Of a DNA stretch of 64,000 nucleotides, positions 8,894-22,600 are shown piece by piece (position 1 is the first letter of the stretch; each line of letters opens with the position of its first letter). The DNA lies in the NCBI RefSeq assembly GCF_900114015.1, contig NZ_FORN01000029.1, positions 1-64,000 of the forward strand, read 5' to 3'. Both the position numbers and the translations under genes were made by a program. This stretch comes from Caulobacter sp. UNC279MFTsu5.1 (lineage in GTDB: Bacteria > Pseudomonadota > Alphaproteobacteria > Caulobacterales > Caulobacteraceae). The notes beneath the pieces are model-generated. The model saw nothing but the letters and a program-made list of their open reading frames with translations. It made no database searches and was not told the DNA's origin.

Positions 8894-9223
8894 ATGTCAG
8901 CTCGCAAGATGAAGACACTCGCCCGCGACGGCCGTGACGCTTTTGACAACGTCACCGATCACCTCAAGACCATGGTCGACCACCTGGGGCAGGACGCCAG
9001 CGACGCGGTTTCCGTGAGCGCGGTGGCGCTGGGCCATTCGGCCATTGAACTCGTCGGCGATGTCCAGGCCAAGCTCGATCGCCTCGAGACCGCGACGGAG
9101 CGACAAATCCGGCGCCATCCCAGTGAAGCCGTGGCCGCCGCCGCGGCCGCTGCGGCTCTGGTCGCCGCGGCGGCCGCTAGCCTCATCACCTATGCCGTGA
9201 CCCATCGTTCCCGCGCCGCATAG
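8894..9223 (+). CDS. DUF883/YqjD-like membrane-anchored protein
   Basis: A 109-residue protein with an amphipathic helical N-terminal two thirds and a C-terminal alanine-rich membrane segment (about residues 77-100) ending in a basic THRSRAA tail. The segment IRRHPSEAVAAAAA resembles the ElaB/YqjD/DUF883 family, tail-anchored proteins that associate with ribosomes in stationary-phase E. coli. AAGGAAAG precedes the ATG. A FixK-type box lies upstream, and a P-type ATPase gene follows after 39 bases, so one operon is likely. The family call rests on architecture more than on a diagnostic motif. Confidence 0.6.
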   Translation: MSARKMKTLARDGRDAFDNVTDHLKTMVDHLGQDASDAVSVSAVALGHSAIELVGDVQAKLDRLETATERQIRRHPSEAVAAAAAAAALVAAAAASLITYAVTHRSRAA

Positions 9224-9262
9224 CCTGGTCGCATCCCATGTCCCGGTGAGGCGGGAACGCCC

Positions 9263-11746
<2,484 letters not shown>

Positions 11747-11771
11747 AATGGCGGTCGAAAGGAGCTTTCCA

Positions 11772-12623
11772 ATGGCTTTCAAGGACATTCTCCTCCAGCT
11801 GGACAGCTATCCGGAGCCGACCCCGCTCGCCGTGATCGAGCGCGGCGTCTGGTGGGCGCGGCATCTGCAGGCGACGCTGACAGCCCTGGCCGTCGATATC
11901 CAGATCCCCGTTCACAGCAACAAGATCGCCGACTATCTGATCGGGCTGACGGACTTGGCGCGCGCCGAGGAAGCCAAGTCCCATCGCCAGGGGCAGGATG
12001 TGCTGGCTCAGGCGGCCGCCAGCGCCCTGCGCGCCGAGGTCGAGTTTCTCGTCCAGACGCATCGCGCTCACCTCTACGACGTCGGCGAACACGTCGCCCG
12101 GATGGCGCGGACCCGGGACTTGTGCATCGTGCCGCTCAGCGGGCGGTTCGACGAACAACAGGCCGTCGTCAGGACCGTGGTCTTCGGTTCCGGCCGTCCG
12201 ACCCTGATCCTGGACGAGACGGCCGTCGAGGCGCGCGCCAGCGGTTGCGCGCGGGTTGTGATCGCCTGGGACGGCGGCGCCGGCGCCGCGCGCGCTCTGG
12301 CGGACAGTCTTCCGATCTTGGCCAAGGCCGACGCCGTCACGGTGCTGACCATCAGCGGCGACAAGCCCGGGGTCGACGACCAGACGGGGCAGGATGTCGT
12401 GCGCCACCTGCGCAGCCATGGCGTCACCGCCCACGCCAAGACGTTGGCGTCCGACCATAGCTCCGCCGGAGTGGTTATCGAACGCCATGTTCGTCAGGTC
12501 GACGCCGATCTCTTGGTGATGGGGGCTTACGGCCATTCGCGGCTTCGCGACTTCGTGCTCGGCGGCGCCACTGAACACCTCCTGCACGCGCCGCCGACCG
12601 CGCTCTGGATGGCGCACGCCTGA
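11772..12623 (+). CDS. tandem universal stress protein
   Basis: A 283-residue protein with two UspA-like halves. The C-terminal half carries the nucleotide-binding pattern LLVMGAYGHSRLRDFVLGG, close to the G-2x-G-9x-G(S/T) motif of ATP-binding USPs. The N-terminal half lacks a clear loop. Such proteins support survival under oxygen limitation. The ATG at 11772 was preferred over 11748 because AGGAG lies seven bases upstream and because the FixK-type box at 11709 would place the transcript start near 11757. Confidence 0.85.
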   Translation: MAFKDILLQLDSYPEPTPLAVIERGVWWARHLQATLTALAVDIQIPVHSNKIADYLIGLTDLARAEEAKSHRQGQDVLAQAAASALRAEVEFLVQTHRAHLYDVGEHVARMARTRDLCIVPLSGRFDEQQAVVRTVVFGSGRPTLILDETAVEARASGCARVVIAWDGGAGAARALADSLPILAKADAVTVLTISGDKPGVDDQTGQDVVRHLRSHGVTAHAKTLASDHSSAGVVIERHVRQVDADLLVMGAYGHSRLRDFVLGGATEHLLHAPPTALWMAHA

Positions 12624-12699
12624 AGCGGGGCCGCCGACCGCCGCCGTCTTGGGGTCCTCCCACCTCCACGAGGCCCTTGGGCAACGATCCGCGCCGCGA

Positions 12700-13212
12700 C
12701 TACGCCTCGGCGGGTTCGAGGCGCCAATCTCGCCGCACGGTGAACTGCTGAATCCGTCCGGGGGGCGATCCATAGTCGATCAACGACACCCATTGCGGCT
12801 TGAACCGCAGCAGGGCGACGGCATGGCTGGAGGGATGGGGCTCGAAGCGGGCGAACTCGGGGGTTCCCCAGATCCGACGATTGAGCGCATTGACCCAAAG
12901 CGGATCGTCGACCTGGGTCGCCTGGCCGGCGAGCGACAGACCCTGCGGCGGACCGTCGTCGTCGCCGCCGATCGCGATCGAGACGCGAGGGTCGGCGGCG
13001 ATGTTGGCTCGCTTTTGGCTGTCCTGCGCCACCAGGAAGTAGAGCGTCAGTCCGTCGGCGAGATAGTTCACCATGGTCGCCTGCGGCCAACCGTCGGGGC
13101 GCAGCGTCGCCACGCTCATCAGGTGATGACGCGCCAGGATCGCGCTGACCTTGGCCTCGGGAGACCCGGGCGGCTTGGGCTCGGCGGGTGGAAAGACTTG
13201 GTCTTGAGCCAT
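12700..13212 (-). CDS. pyridoxamine 5'-phosphate oxidase family protein
   Basis: A 170-residue split-barrel flavin-binding protein. The pattern LMSVATLRPDGWPQATMVNY followed by LYFLVAQDSQKRANIAADPRVSIAIG is typical of the PPOX/F420-binding family, in which FMN or a related cofactor binds the barrel. AGGAGG precedes the ATG closely. It is 41 bases downstream of the FixK-type regulator on the same strand and may be co-transcribed. The reaction is unknown; true pyridoxamine oxidase activity is not implied. Confidence 0.8.
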   Translation of the reverse strand: MAQDQVFPPAEPKPPGSPEAKVSAILARHHLMSVATLRPDGWPQATMVNYLADGLTLYFLVAQDSQKRANIAADPRVSIAIGGDDDGPPQGLSLAGQATQVDDPLWVNALNRRIWGTPEFARFEPHPSSHAVALLRFKPQWVSLIDYGSPPGRIQQFTVRRDWRLEPAEA

Positions 13213-13253
13213 GAGGTCCTCCTACGGACTTCGCGCGGCTTGGCCTGAGCGGT

Positions 13254-13925
13254 TCAGGTCGCGACCAGGTCGGCCAATCGACCGGGCGCGACGACCCGAA
13301 ACCGCCGGCAGCCGTCCAAGGCCACCAGGCTGTCGGCCTGCAGTTGGGTGATCATCCGCGATACGGTCTCGATGGTCAGGCCCAAATGATCGGCGATGTC
13401 CTGGCGGCTCATCGCCAGTTCGTTCCAGGTCGCGCCCTGGCGCTGGGCGACATCCGACAGGAACCCCGCCACCCGTTCATAGGCGCTCTTTCGCGCCAGC
13501 AGCATCATGTGGTCGTGGGCCCGGCCCAGTTCCTGGCCGGTGGCGCACCAGATCAGCCGCTCCAGGCGTTCGCCCGCCTCGCCGTAGTGTTTCAGGACCG
13601 AGCGCTTGGCCACGAGAATTCGGCTGTCGCACAGGGCTTCGGCCGAGGCGCGGTGCGTGGGGCCAGTTTCCAGGCCAAACAGGTCGCCGGGATAGTAGAA
13701 GCCGGCGATCTGCCGGCGCCCATCTCCGAGCAGACGGGAGGCGCGGACCGCGCCGTGCTGGACTTGGTAGACCATGTCGGTTTCCTCGTCCTGGGCGTAA
13801 ATTTCCTCCCCGTCGACATAGGTCATGGCGACGCCGATCGCGCCGAAGATCTCTACGGGTGAAATCACCTGGGCGGGCGACGTGGCGACGGCGGCGCGAT
13901 CTCGCAGAAGAGCTGGCATGGACAT
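13254..13925 (-). CDS. fixK: FixK-type CRP/FNR transcription regulator
   Basis: A 223-residue CRP/FNR regulator: cyclic-nucleotide-type beta barrel, dimerisation helix around 120-145 and C-terminal helix-turn-helix. The recognition helix LGLTIETVSRMIT carries E186, S189 and R190, the E-xx-SR set by which FNR reads TTGAT half sites, and eight such sites lie in this island. The N-terminal cysteine cluster of FNR is absent (only C99, C127 and C206), so it should not sense oxygen itself but act below FixLJ, as FixK does. The ATG at 13925 has GGGAG eight bases upstream. A CTACGTA site lies about 70 bases before the start, consistent with FixJ control. The symbol is inferred from motif and context. 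Confidence 0.8.
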   Translation of the reverse strand: MSMPALLRDRAAVATSPAQVISPVEIFGAIGVAMTYVDGEEIYAQDEETDMVYQVQHGAVRASRLLGDGRRQIAGFYYPGDLFGLETGPTHRASAEALCDSRILVAKRSVLKHYGEAGERLERLIWCATGQELGRAHDHMMLLARKSAYERVAGFLSDVAQRQGATWNELAMSRQDIADHLGLTIETVSRMITQLQADSLVALDGCRRFRVVAPGRLADLVAT

Positions 13926-13991
13926 CGCACGTCTCCCTGAGTGGTAGCTGCAGGGATAGGTGAACGGCGCTTGGCCGCCCATTGGGATGTA

Positions 13992-13998
13992 TACGTAG
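13992..13998 (-). promoter_or_regulatory. candidate FixJ site before fixK
   Basis: On the minus strand this reads CTACGTA within GACTACGTATACATCC, centred about 70 bases before the fixK start at 13925. It resembles the site before the alcohol dehydrogenase (CTCTACGTATTACTCCC). It also lies about 110 bases upstream of the USP gene at 14105. Confidence 0.45.
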
Positions 13999-14104
13999 TC
14001 GCGACTCCAGCCGGACGCGGGCTTCCTGTCCTCCGTACAAACCCGGATATCGAGGCGAGAATCCTGCGCCTAGCGTGTCGGCTTCGGACGTCACGGAGGC
14101 GACA

Positions 14105-14902
14105 ATGAAGACGGTCCTGCTGCTCGTGCACGATGACGCCGGTCAGGAGGCGCGCCTGCAGGCGGCCCTCGATCTCACTCGAGCCTTGAGCGGGCACTTG
14201 CGATGCGTGGACGTGACGCCGATCGCCGACTTCGCCGGCGACGTCGACGGCGCGGCCCAGGCGATGATCCTGGCCGAGGAGCGCAAGACGGAGGCGGCCA
14301 ACCGGATCGCCGTGGAAACCCGCTTGGCCCATGAGCAAACGCCGTGGGACTGGATCGACGCCACCGGCGACGTGACGCGATGCCTGATGCGCGAGGCCGG
14401 TCTGGCCGATCTGATCGTCGTCAACTGCAAGCGCGACCGCCTGCTCGACGTGGAGCCGCGCGGTGTGGTCAGCAATATCGCCACACAGGCCCGTTGCCCG
14501 GTGGTCGCGGTTCCCGACCATGTCCGCGGCATCGACGTCACCGGCCCGGTTGTGGTCGCCTGGGACGGTTCGCCGCCGGTGATGGCGACCCTTCGGGCCG
14601 GCGCGCCGCTGCTGAAGCTGGCCGCCTCGGTCGAGCTCTTCACGGTGGGCGACCAAGAGGGCGCTCCGGCGGAGGCGGCCGCGACCTATCTGTCGCGTCA
14701 CGAGATTCACGCCACCATCCGGCGCATTCCGGCCGACGGCGGCAAGCCCGACGCCCAGATCCTCGAAGCGTGCGCCGCCGCGGGCGCCGGCTATTGCCTG
14801 ATGGGCGCCTACGGCCACGGACGCCTCAGGGAGGAGCTGTTTGGCGGCGTCACGCGACGCATGCTGGACGCGGCGCAACTGCCCTTGCTCTTGGGGCGCT
14901 GA
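14105..14902 (+). CDS. universal stress protein
   Basis: A 265-residue UspA-family protein with two domains. It begins MKTVLLLVHDDAG, and the C-terminal half contains YCLMGAYGHGRLREELFGG, a near-standard nucleotide-binding signature. GGAGG lies five bases before the ATG. It is divergent from fixK across a 179-base region with the CTACGTA site and no FNR-type box, so it may respond directly to FixJ or be independent. It is the second USP gene in this island. Confidence 0.85.
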   Translation: MKTVLLLVHDDAGQEARLQAALDLTRALSGHLRCVDVTPIADFAGDVDGAAQAMILAEERKTEAANRIAVETRLAHEQTPWDWIDATGDVTRCLMREAGLADLIVVNCKRDRLLDVEPRGVVSNIATQARCPVVAVPDHVRGIDVTGPVVVAWDGSPPVMATLRAGAPLLKLAASVELFTVGDQEGAPAEAAATYLSRHEIHATIRRIPADGGKPDAQILEACAAAGAGYCLMGAYGHGRLREELFGGVTRRMLDAAQLPLLLGR

Positions 14903-15080
14903 TGTCCGGCGCGCTCTCAAGCCGGAGCGACCTGATCAGCGGCCCGGCCGTCGATCGATCCTGGCCGGCGCGGATGTCCCCGACCCTCGCCTCGGCGAGC
15001 GGCTGGTGCGATCCGGCGTGTTGTCGCCGTCGCGCCAAGAGCGGATGATCGGTGCGAGGGGCGGTCCAGGAGGGAGTTCG

Positions 15081-16049
15081 ATGTCCGGGCCACGCAGGTC
15101 GAGCCATGGCGATCACGTCTTGGCGGTAGTGTCCGATCGTTCGGCCGCGGCCCGCTCGGCCCTCGCGGCCTCCTGGGTGCGGTCGTCGACCTGGTATGGG
15201 CTTGATCCTGAAAACACCGGCGCGCCTCGCACCCTCGGCGCGAACGAGCTGCGCCAGGCCCGTGAGCGGATCGAGCCGCTGCTGCACGCCGCCCAGGCCA
15301 ATCTCGACCGCTTGTTCCTGGCCGTCGGTTCAACTGGCTGCTGCGTGTTGTTCACCGACCACCACGGCGTCCCGGTCGACCGGCGCGGCGTGGACTCCGA
15401 CGATGACACCTTCCATCGTTGGGGACTGTGGACCGGGTCGGTGTGGAGCGAGGAGGCCGAGGGCACCAATGGCATCGGCACCTGCCTGGCCGAGGAACGG
15501 CCTCTGACCATCCACCGCGACCAGCACTTTCACGCCCGCAACACCGCCCTGAGCTGCACGGTGGCGCCGATCTATGATCATCAGGGCCGCCTGGCCGCGG
15601 CGCTCGACGTTTCGTCCTGCCGGGCGGATCTGACCGAGGGCTTTGTCGGCCTGATCGCCGCGGCGGTGGCCGACGCCGCCCGGCGGATCGAAGCGGAGAA
15701 CTTTCGCCGGGCCTTTCCCAAGGCGCGCGTGCTGTTCGCCGGCGATCCGGAGCGGGGCGGCGGCCTTCTGGCCGTGGATCGCGATGACCTGGTGGTCGGC
15801 GCCACGCGGGCGGCGCGCCTGGCCTACGGTCTGACCGACGCCCGACTGGCCCAACCGTTGCCCGCCGACACCCTGCTGTTTCCCGACGAGGATCGTGGCG
15901 AGGATCTGGGCGAATTGGAGCGCTCGGGCCTGCAGCGGGCCCTGGCGCGCACCTCGGGCAATGTCTCGGCCGCCGCCAAGGCGCTGGGCATCAGCCGCGC
16001 CACCCTGCATCGCAAGCTGGCTCGCCTGGGCCTGCATCGGCGCGCTTGA
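15081..16049 (+). CDS. AcoR-like GAF/Fis transcription activator without AAA+ domain
   Basis: A 322-residue regulator. An N-terminal GAF-type sensory domain contains GTNGIGTCLAEERPLTIH, the AcoR-family hallmark. The last 45 residues are a Fis-type HTH (LERSGLQRALARTSGNVSAA, then KALGISRATLHRKL). The roughly 230-residue AAA+ module that lets AcoR act on sigma-54 polymerase is missing, so it should act with another sigma factor or by simple binding. AGGAGGGAG precedes the ATG. It lies directly upstream of an aldehyde dehydrogenase with a palindrome in the gap, suggesting it controls that gene in response to an aldehyde or alcohol. Confidence 0.8.
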   Translation: MSGPRRSSHGDHVLAVVSDRSAAARSALAASWVRSSTWYGLDPENTGAPRTLGANELRQARERIEPLLHAAQANLDRLFLAVGSTGCCVLFTDHHGVPVDRRGVDSDDDTFHRWGLWTGSVWSEEAEGTNGIGTCLAEERPLTIHRDQHFHARNTALSCTVAPIYDHQGRLAAALDVSSCRADLTEGFVGLIAAAVADAARRIEAENFRRAFPKARVLFAGDPERGGGLLAVDRDDLVVGATRAARLAYGLTDARLAQPLPADTLLFPDEDRGEDLGELERSGLQRALARTSGNVSAAAKALGISRATLHRKLARLGLHRRA

Positions 16050-16058
16050 GGGCGCTTT

Positions 16059-16078
16059 CTGTCGCAGACTTGCGGCAG
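16059..16078. promoter_or_regulatory. palindromic operator candidate before aldehyde dehydrogenase
   Basis: CTGTCGCA and TGCGGCAG form eight-base arms with one mismatch around GACT. The palindrome sits ten bases after the AcoR-like gene and about 100 bases before the aldehyde dehydrogenase start, which makes it a candidate target of that regulator. Confidence 0.4.
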
Positions 16079-16175
16079 TCGCGGGCGGCCTTCGTTGGCG
16101 AGGGGACTGACAACCGGCGACGACAGGCCAATCCTTCCTCGGCGACGCCGAACACGGCGCGATCCGGAGGAAGTC

Positions 16176-17693
<1,518 letters not shown>

Positions 17694-17704
17694 TCCCGCT
17701 CGTC

Positions 17705-17741
17705 TTGAGGCGGCGCCGGTCACTCCGACGCCGCCGCTCAA
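17705..17741. terminator. hairpin between convergent genes
   Basis: TTGAGGCGGCG and CGCCGCCGCTCAA pair, with a one-base bulge, around a loop of about a dozen bases. It lies twelve bases after the aldehyde dehydrogenase stop and before the end of the convergent ligase gene. It lacks a U-run, so it is a terminator candidate on position and stability only. Confidence 0.5.
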
Positions 17742-17827
17742 TCAGGGGCTCCTCGCTGACGGCTCTGGCGGAGCCGACCTTCCGCGCGGCCTTGGCGAGT
17801 CACTGCGGGCGAAGGCGCCGATCGAAC

Positions 17828-20509
17828 CTAAGTGCCGATGCTGGCGTCAATCCGACGTTCGACGATCCGCAGACTGGTGTCGTCCGGGCAAATCCGGGCG
17901 GTGAAGCCCATGTCGTGCTCGAGCTGAAGGGCGGCGACATGGTCGGCGCTTTCCAGCGAATGCACGACCTTGATGCCGCGGGCGCGCGCATAGGCCAGGA
18001 CGTGGTCGAGCAGGGTCCAGCCCAGGCCATGGCCTTTAAGGTCGCTGCGCACGGTGACGGCGACCTCGGCGCGCTCGGGATCGGCGCCCGAGGCCAGCAT
18101 GGCGGTGGCGATGACCGTCTGGCGATCGGCGTCGAAGGCCAGGAAGGTCATGGTGCGGCGGTAGTCGACCTGGGTCATCAACGCCAGTCGCTCGGCGTCA
18201 ACCGTGCGCAGGGGCGACAGAAACCGCAGTCGCAGGTCCTCGGCGTCGAGCCGCGCGAAAAAGGCCGCTACGGCCGGGGTGTCGTCGGGACGCACCGGTC
18301 GGACATGGAAGGCCAGGCCGCTTCGGGTCCGCAGATCGGCGGCCCATTCCGTGGGCACGGGCTGGATGACCAGGCGCGACCTGGGGTCAGCATCCTGGGT
18401 GATGACAATGCGGGCGTCGAGCGCCAGGACACCGTAGGCGTCGACGCGCAAGGGGTTGATGTCCAGCTCCACGATGTCGGGCAGGTCGACGGCGATCGCC
18501 GAGAGCGCTTCCAGGGCGGCGGCCACCCCGGCGATATCGGCCTGGGGTTCGTCGCGATAGCCGGTCAGCAGGCGCGATATCCGGGTCTTGGCGATCATCG
18601 CGTGCGCCAGGTCGCCGTCGAGGGGCGGCAGGCCCAGCGCGCGATCCCTGAGCACTTCGACCGCCTTGCCGCCAGCCCCGACCATCAGCACCGGACCGAA
18701 GGTGGCGTCTTGGGCGAGGCCGACGATAAGTTCGTGGGCGCGCCGCAGGGGGATCATGGTTTCCACCGCGAACCCGGCGAACACGGCGTCAGGGCAGGTA
18801 TTGGCGATGCGGGCGGCCATGGCCGCGGCGGCCGCGCCGGCGGCCTCGGCGTTCGGGAGATCGAGGGCGACGCCGCCGACGTCGGACTTATGACTGATCT
18901 GCGGCGAGACGATCTTGACGGCGTAGGGCGGGGTGAGCTCAGCGCAGAGCCTGGCGACGTCCTGGGCCGTGGCCGCCAATCGGGTCGGGACGGTGGCGAC
19001 GCCATAGGCGTTCAGCAAGGCCTTGGCCTCGACCTCGTTGAGCAGGGTGCGGCCCTGCGACCTTGCGGTTCGGATCAAGTCCAGAGCCGCGGCGCGGTCG
19101 CCGACTCGTGCATCGTGGCGGGCCGGTGCGGCCATCAGGTTGGCCTTGGCGCGACGAGCGGCGAGGAGATGGCCGAAAGCTCGCGCGGCGGCGTCCGGCG
19201 CGCCGAACATCGGCACGCCGGACGCGCTGAGGATCGGTCCGGCGGCGTCCTGGTTGGCGTCGCCCAACCAGCAGGCGATCACCGGCTTGTGTAGGCCGCG
19301 TCCGCGGGCGGCCACGATGCTGGCGGCCACCCCCCGGGCGATGTCGCCCGGCTTGGACAAGGCGGTGGGACAGTTCATGACCAGGACCGCGTCGACCCCG
19401 GCGTCCGCCAGCACCGCGTCGAGCGCCAGGCGATAGCGCTCGGCCGGGGCGTCGCCCATCAAGTCCACCGGATCGCCATGTGACCAGCCGGCGGGGAGGA
19501 CGGCGTTCAGGCGGTCCAAGGTCTGCGGCCCGAGTTCGGCCAGGACGCCGCCGCTCGACGCCACGGCGTCCAGGGCCAGGATTCCGGCTCCGCCGCCATT
19601 GGTGACGATGGCCAGGCGTTCGCCCGCCAAGCTCCGACCGGCGCGCAGCACCGCGGCGGCGTCGAAGAGGTCGGTCAGGGTCTCGACCTGGACGACGCCC
19701 GCCCGTTCGAAGGCGCAGGCGTGGACATCGTAGGCGCCGGCCAGGGCGCCGGTGTGGGAGCGGACGGCCTTGCCGCTGGCGGCGTTGCGCCCGGCCTTCA
19801 AGGCGATCACCGGCTTGATCCGCGCGGCGGCGCGAGCCGCCGACATGAACTTGGCCGCGTCGGTGACGCCCTCGACATAGAGCAGGATGGCGTCGGTGTG
19901 GGGATCGGCGGCGAAGAGGTCGATCAGGTCGCCCAGATCGACCTCGGCCATGTCGCCCACCGAGACGATCCCTGAAAAGCCAAGCTGGCGGGTATTGGCC
20001 CAATCGATCACGCCGCTCACCAGGGCGCCGCTCTGGGAGATCAGGGCCAGGCCCCCGGGGCCGGGCGCGCCGCGGGCGAAGGAAGCGTTGAGCCGGGCGC
20101 GGGGCGCCAGCAGGCCCAGGCCATTGGGTCCGATGATCCGCAGGCCAGAGGGCCTGGCGGCGTCCAGCATGGCCCGGCGCAGGCCATTGGCCTCGGTCAG
20201 GCCCGCCGAGAGGATCACGGCGACCTTGGTCCCGGCCGCGCCGAGATCGGCGACCACCTGGGGAACGGCGGCGGCCGGGACGGCCACCACGGCCAGTTCG
20301 GGCGGCTTGGGCAAATCGGCGATGGTCGCCGACCACGTCGTGCCGGCCACCGACAGCGGGCGCGGATTGACCAGGTAGACCGGACCGGCGAAGCCGCCGG
20401 ACAACAGGTTTTCGACGACCACCTGGCCCACGGAGCCCGGACGATCGGAGCCGCCGATCACCGCCACCGAGGTCGGGGAGAGCAGGGGAGCAAGATTGTA
20501 CAGCGACAT
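17828..20509 (-). CDS. ADP-forming acetate-CoA ligase fused to GNAT acetyltransferase
   Basis: An 893-residue fusion. The first third is a CoA-binding Rossmann domain (SVAVIGGSDRPGSVGQVV) followed by a succinyl-CoA-synthetase-like part with LALISQSGALVSGVIDWAN. The middle is an ATP-grasp domain (PYAVKIVSPQISHKSDVGGV). The last 160 residues are a GNAT domain with VRSDLKGHGLGWTLLDHVLA, the acetyl-CoA loop. This order is that of Pat/Acd-type proteins. The ligase half would make ATP from acetyl-CoA, ADP and phosphate; the GNAT half acetylates protein lysines in related enzymes. It is divergent from fixL, and no FixK box was seen before it. Confidence 0.88.
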   Translation of the reverse strand: MSLYNLAPLLSPTSVAVIGGSDRPGSVGQVVVENLLSGGFAGPVYLVNPRPLSVAGTTWSATIADLPKPPELAVVAVPAAAVPQVVADLGAAGTKVAVILSAGLTEANGLRRAMLDAARPSGLRIIGPNGLGLLAPRARLNASFARGAPGPGGLALISQSGALVSGVIDWANTRQLGFSGIVSVGDMAEVDLGDLIDLFAADPHTDAILLYVEGVTDAAKFMSAARAAARIKPVIALKAGRNAASGKAVRSHTGALAGAYDVHACAFERAGVVQVETLTDLFDAAAVLRAGRSLAGERLAIVTNGGGAGILALDAVASSGGVLAELGPQTLDRLNAVLPAGWSHGDPVDLMGDAPAERYRLALDAVLADAGVDAVLVMNCPTALSKPGDIARGVAASIVAARGRGLHKPVIACWLGDANQDAAGPILSASGVPMFGAPDAAARAFGHLLAARRAKANLMAAPARHDARVGDRAAALDLIRTARSQGRTLLNEVEAKALLNAYGVATVPTRLAATAQDVARLCAELTPPYAVKIVSPQISHKSDVGGVALDLPNAEAAGAAAAAMAARIANTCPDAVFAGFAVETMIPLRRAHELIVGLAQDATFGPVLMVGAGGKAVEVLRDRALGLPPLDGDLAHAMIAKTRISRLLTGYRDEPQADIAGVAAALEALSAIAVDLPDIVELDINPLRVDAYGVLALDARIVITQDADPRSRLVIQPVPTEWAADLRTRSGLAFHVRPVRPDDTPAVAAFFARLDAEDLRLRFLSPLRTVDAERLALMTQVDYRRTMTFLAFDADRQTVIATAMLASGADPERAEVAVTVRSDLKGHGLGWTLLDHVLAYARARGIKVVHSLESADHVAALQLEHDMGFTARICPDDTSLRIVERRIDASIGT

Positions 20510-20716
20510 GGCGGCCTCAGCTGTCGGGACCCGTCATGGCGGGCGGTCAGCGCCAAATGACCCGTCACGCCCCTTCCGCGCCATTCGTAGAATCCCGCAT
20601 TTGGCTCGGCTCAAACCTCGCTGAACCGGTTTGTAAGCCGCGACGCGAGGGGGCATGATCCGCTGTGGTTCGGGCCTCGGGGCGGGTCGCCACGACCACG
20701 GGAGGGTGAAGATTCG

Positions 20717-22600
20717 ATGGCGTTCGGCTTACCCCTCCAACGAGACCGGATGAAGGGCTGCGGGCTGGCTCTGGCGACCTTCGTCCTCGCCGTCGGGCTA
20801 CGCTGGTTGCTGGCTCCTTGGCTGGGAGATCACGCCGCCTATCTGCTCTTCACCGCGCCCGTCGCCGTCGCCGCGGCGTTCGGCGGCGTGGGCGCCGGCC
20901 TCGGCGCCACGTTCCTGGGCCTCGTCGCCGGTTTCGCCTTCAGCGGCCGCGACCGACTGGACGCCCTGGCGATGGCGGAGGCGCTGGCCTTCCTGTTGGC
21001 GGCGACGGGCATACTTCTGGTGGGCGTGGAAATCGGGCGACTGCGTCTGCGGTCGGCTTCCAGCGAGCAGGGCGCCGCGGCCAGGGCGAGGCAAGCCGAA
21101 GACGTCGTCAGCGAATTCAACCTGCTGATCGACGGCGCGACAGAGTACGCCATCTGCATGCTCGATCCCGAAGGACGGGTTCTGATCTGGAACGCCGGCG
21201 GGCAAAGGCTCTTGGGCTGGAGCGAGGCCGAGGCCGTCGGCCAGGAGGTGGCGGTCTTCTATCCGCAAGACGCTCGGCAGGCGGGCAAGCCAGGGAGCGA
21301 TCTCGCCAGGGCCCGGGCCGAAGGCGAGATCGAGGACGAGGCCTGGCTTCTGCGCAAGGACGGCTCGGAATTCCTGGCCCATGTTTCCATAACCGCCCTC
21401 CATGACCAGGCCGGGGCCTTGCGGGGATTTGGCAAGGTTCTGCGCGACGTCACCGACCAGCGCGCCAGCGAGCGGGCCCTGGACGCCGGCGCCGAGCACC
21501 TGCGGTCGATCCTGTCCACCGTTCCCGACGCCATGGTGGTCATCGATGAACGGGGCAAGATCCTGTCGTTCAGCGCCGCCGCCGAGCGCCTGTTCGGTTT
21601 TCAGGAGACCGAAGTGCTGGGCGAGAACGTTCGTTGCCTGATGCCGTCGCCCGACCGCGAGCGTCACGACGCCTATATCGAGCGCTACCTGACGACGGGC
21701 GAGCGCAAGGTCATCGGCATGGGGCGCGTCGTCGTCGGCATGCGCAAGGACGGCACGACCTTTCCGATGGAGCTGTCGGTCGGCGAAGCCATCGGCCATG
21801 GCCCCCGGGTGTTCACGGGTTTTGTCCGTGATCTGACCGACCGCCAACGCACCCAGGCCCGCCTTGAGGAGCTCCAGGCCGAGCTGATCCACATCGCCCG
21901 GGTCAGCGGCATGGGGACCATGGCCTCGACCCTGGCCCATGAGCTCAACCAACCGATCACCGCCGTCGCCAACTATGTCGAGGCGGTGCGCGATCTCCTG
22001 GCCAAGCCGGATCCCGACGACCTGCCGATGATCCGCGAGGCCCTCGATGATGCAGCCGGCGAGGCGATGCGCGCGGGCCATATCGTCCGGCGTCTGCGCG
22101 ACTTCGTCGCCCGGGGCGAGGTCGAAAAGAGCGTCGAGGACCTGCCGTCCGTCATTCACGAAGCCGCCGCCCTGGGCCTGATGGGGGCCCGCGACCAGGG
22201 GTTCGATCCGATTTTCGAGCTGGACGCCGCCGCTACGCCCGTGCTGATCGACCGCGTGCAGATCCAGCAGGTGGTGATCAACCTGGCGCGCAACGCGGTC
22301 GAGGCCATGAGCGGCGCGGAGCAGCCCAGGCTTTGGCTTCGTACGCGTGACCAAGGCGACGGCCTGGTGCGGGTGACGATCGCCGACAACGGCCCCGGCG
22401 TCGCACCGAACATCGCCGGCCAGCTGTTCACCGCGTTCGTCAGCACCAAGACCGAGGGCATGGGGCTGGGGTTGTCGATCTGCCGCACGATCGTCGAGGC
22501 CAACGGCGGCCGCATTTGGCATGAGCCCAGGCCCGGGGGCGGCTCGCAATTCCATTTCACGCTGGTCAAGGTCGAGAAGGAGACCATCTATGAGCGCTAG
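20717..22600 (+). CDS. fixL: FixL, haem-PAS oxygen-sensing histidine kinase
   Basis: A 627-residue sensor kinase: an N-terminal four-segment membrane domain (DUF4118-like, about 15-108), PAS 1 near 133-250, PAS 2 near 262-378, then HisKA and ATPase domains. PAS 2 contains RHDAYIERY with H317 at the proximal haem-ligand position of Bradyrhizobium FixL, and IGMGR with R337 at the position of the distal arginine; [13 protein letters not shown] and [10 protein letters not shown] are also FixL-like. The phospho-acceptor is H408 in AHELNQP, with N526, DNGPG (557-561) and GLGLS (583-587). It overlaps fixJ by 11 bases. It is expected to release kinase activity when oxygen is low. Confidence 0.93.
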   Translation: MAFGLPLQRDRMKGCGLALATFVLAVGLRWLLAPWLGDHAAYLLFTAPVAVAAAFGGVGAGLGATFLGLVAGFAFSGRDRLDALAMAEALAFLLAATGILLVGVEIGRLRLRSASSEQGAAARARQAEDVVSEFNLLIDGATEYAICMLDPEGRVLIWNAGGQRLLGWSEAEAVGQEVAVFYPQDARQAGKPGSDLARARAEGEIEDEAWLLRKDGSEFLAHVSITALHDQAGALRGFGKVLRDVTDQRASERALDAGAEHLRSILSTVPDAMVVIDERGKILSFSAAAERLFGFQETEVLGENVRCLMPSPDRERHDAYIERYLTTGERKVIGMGRVVVGMRKDGTTFPMELSVGEAIGHGPRVFTGFVRDLTDRQRTQARLEELQAELIHIARVSGMGTMASTLAHELNQPITAVANYVEAVRDLLAKPDPDDLPMIREALDDAAGEAMRAGHIVRRLRDFVARGEVEKSVEDLPSVIHEAAALGLMGARDQGFDPIFELDAAATPVLIDRVQIQQVVINLARNAVEAMSGAEQPRLWLRTRDQGDGLVRVTIADNGPGVAPNIAGQLFTAFVSTKTEGMGLGLSICRTIVEANGGRIWHEPRPGGGSQFHFTLVKVEKETIYER

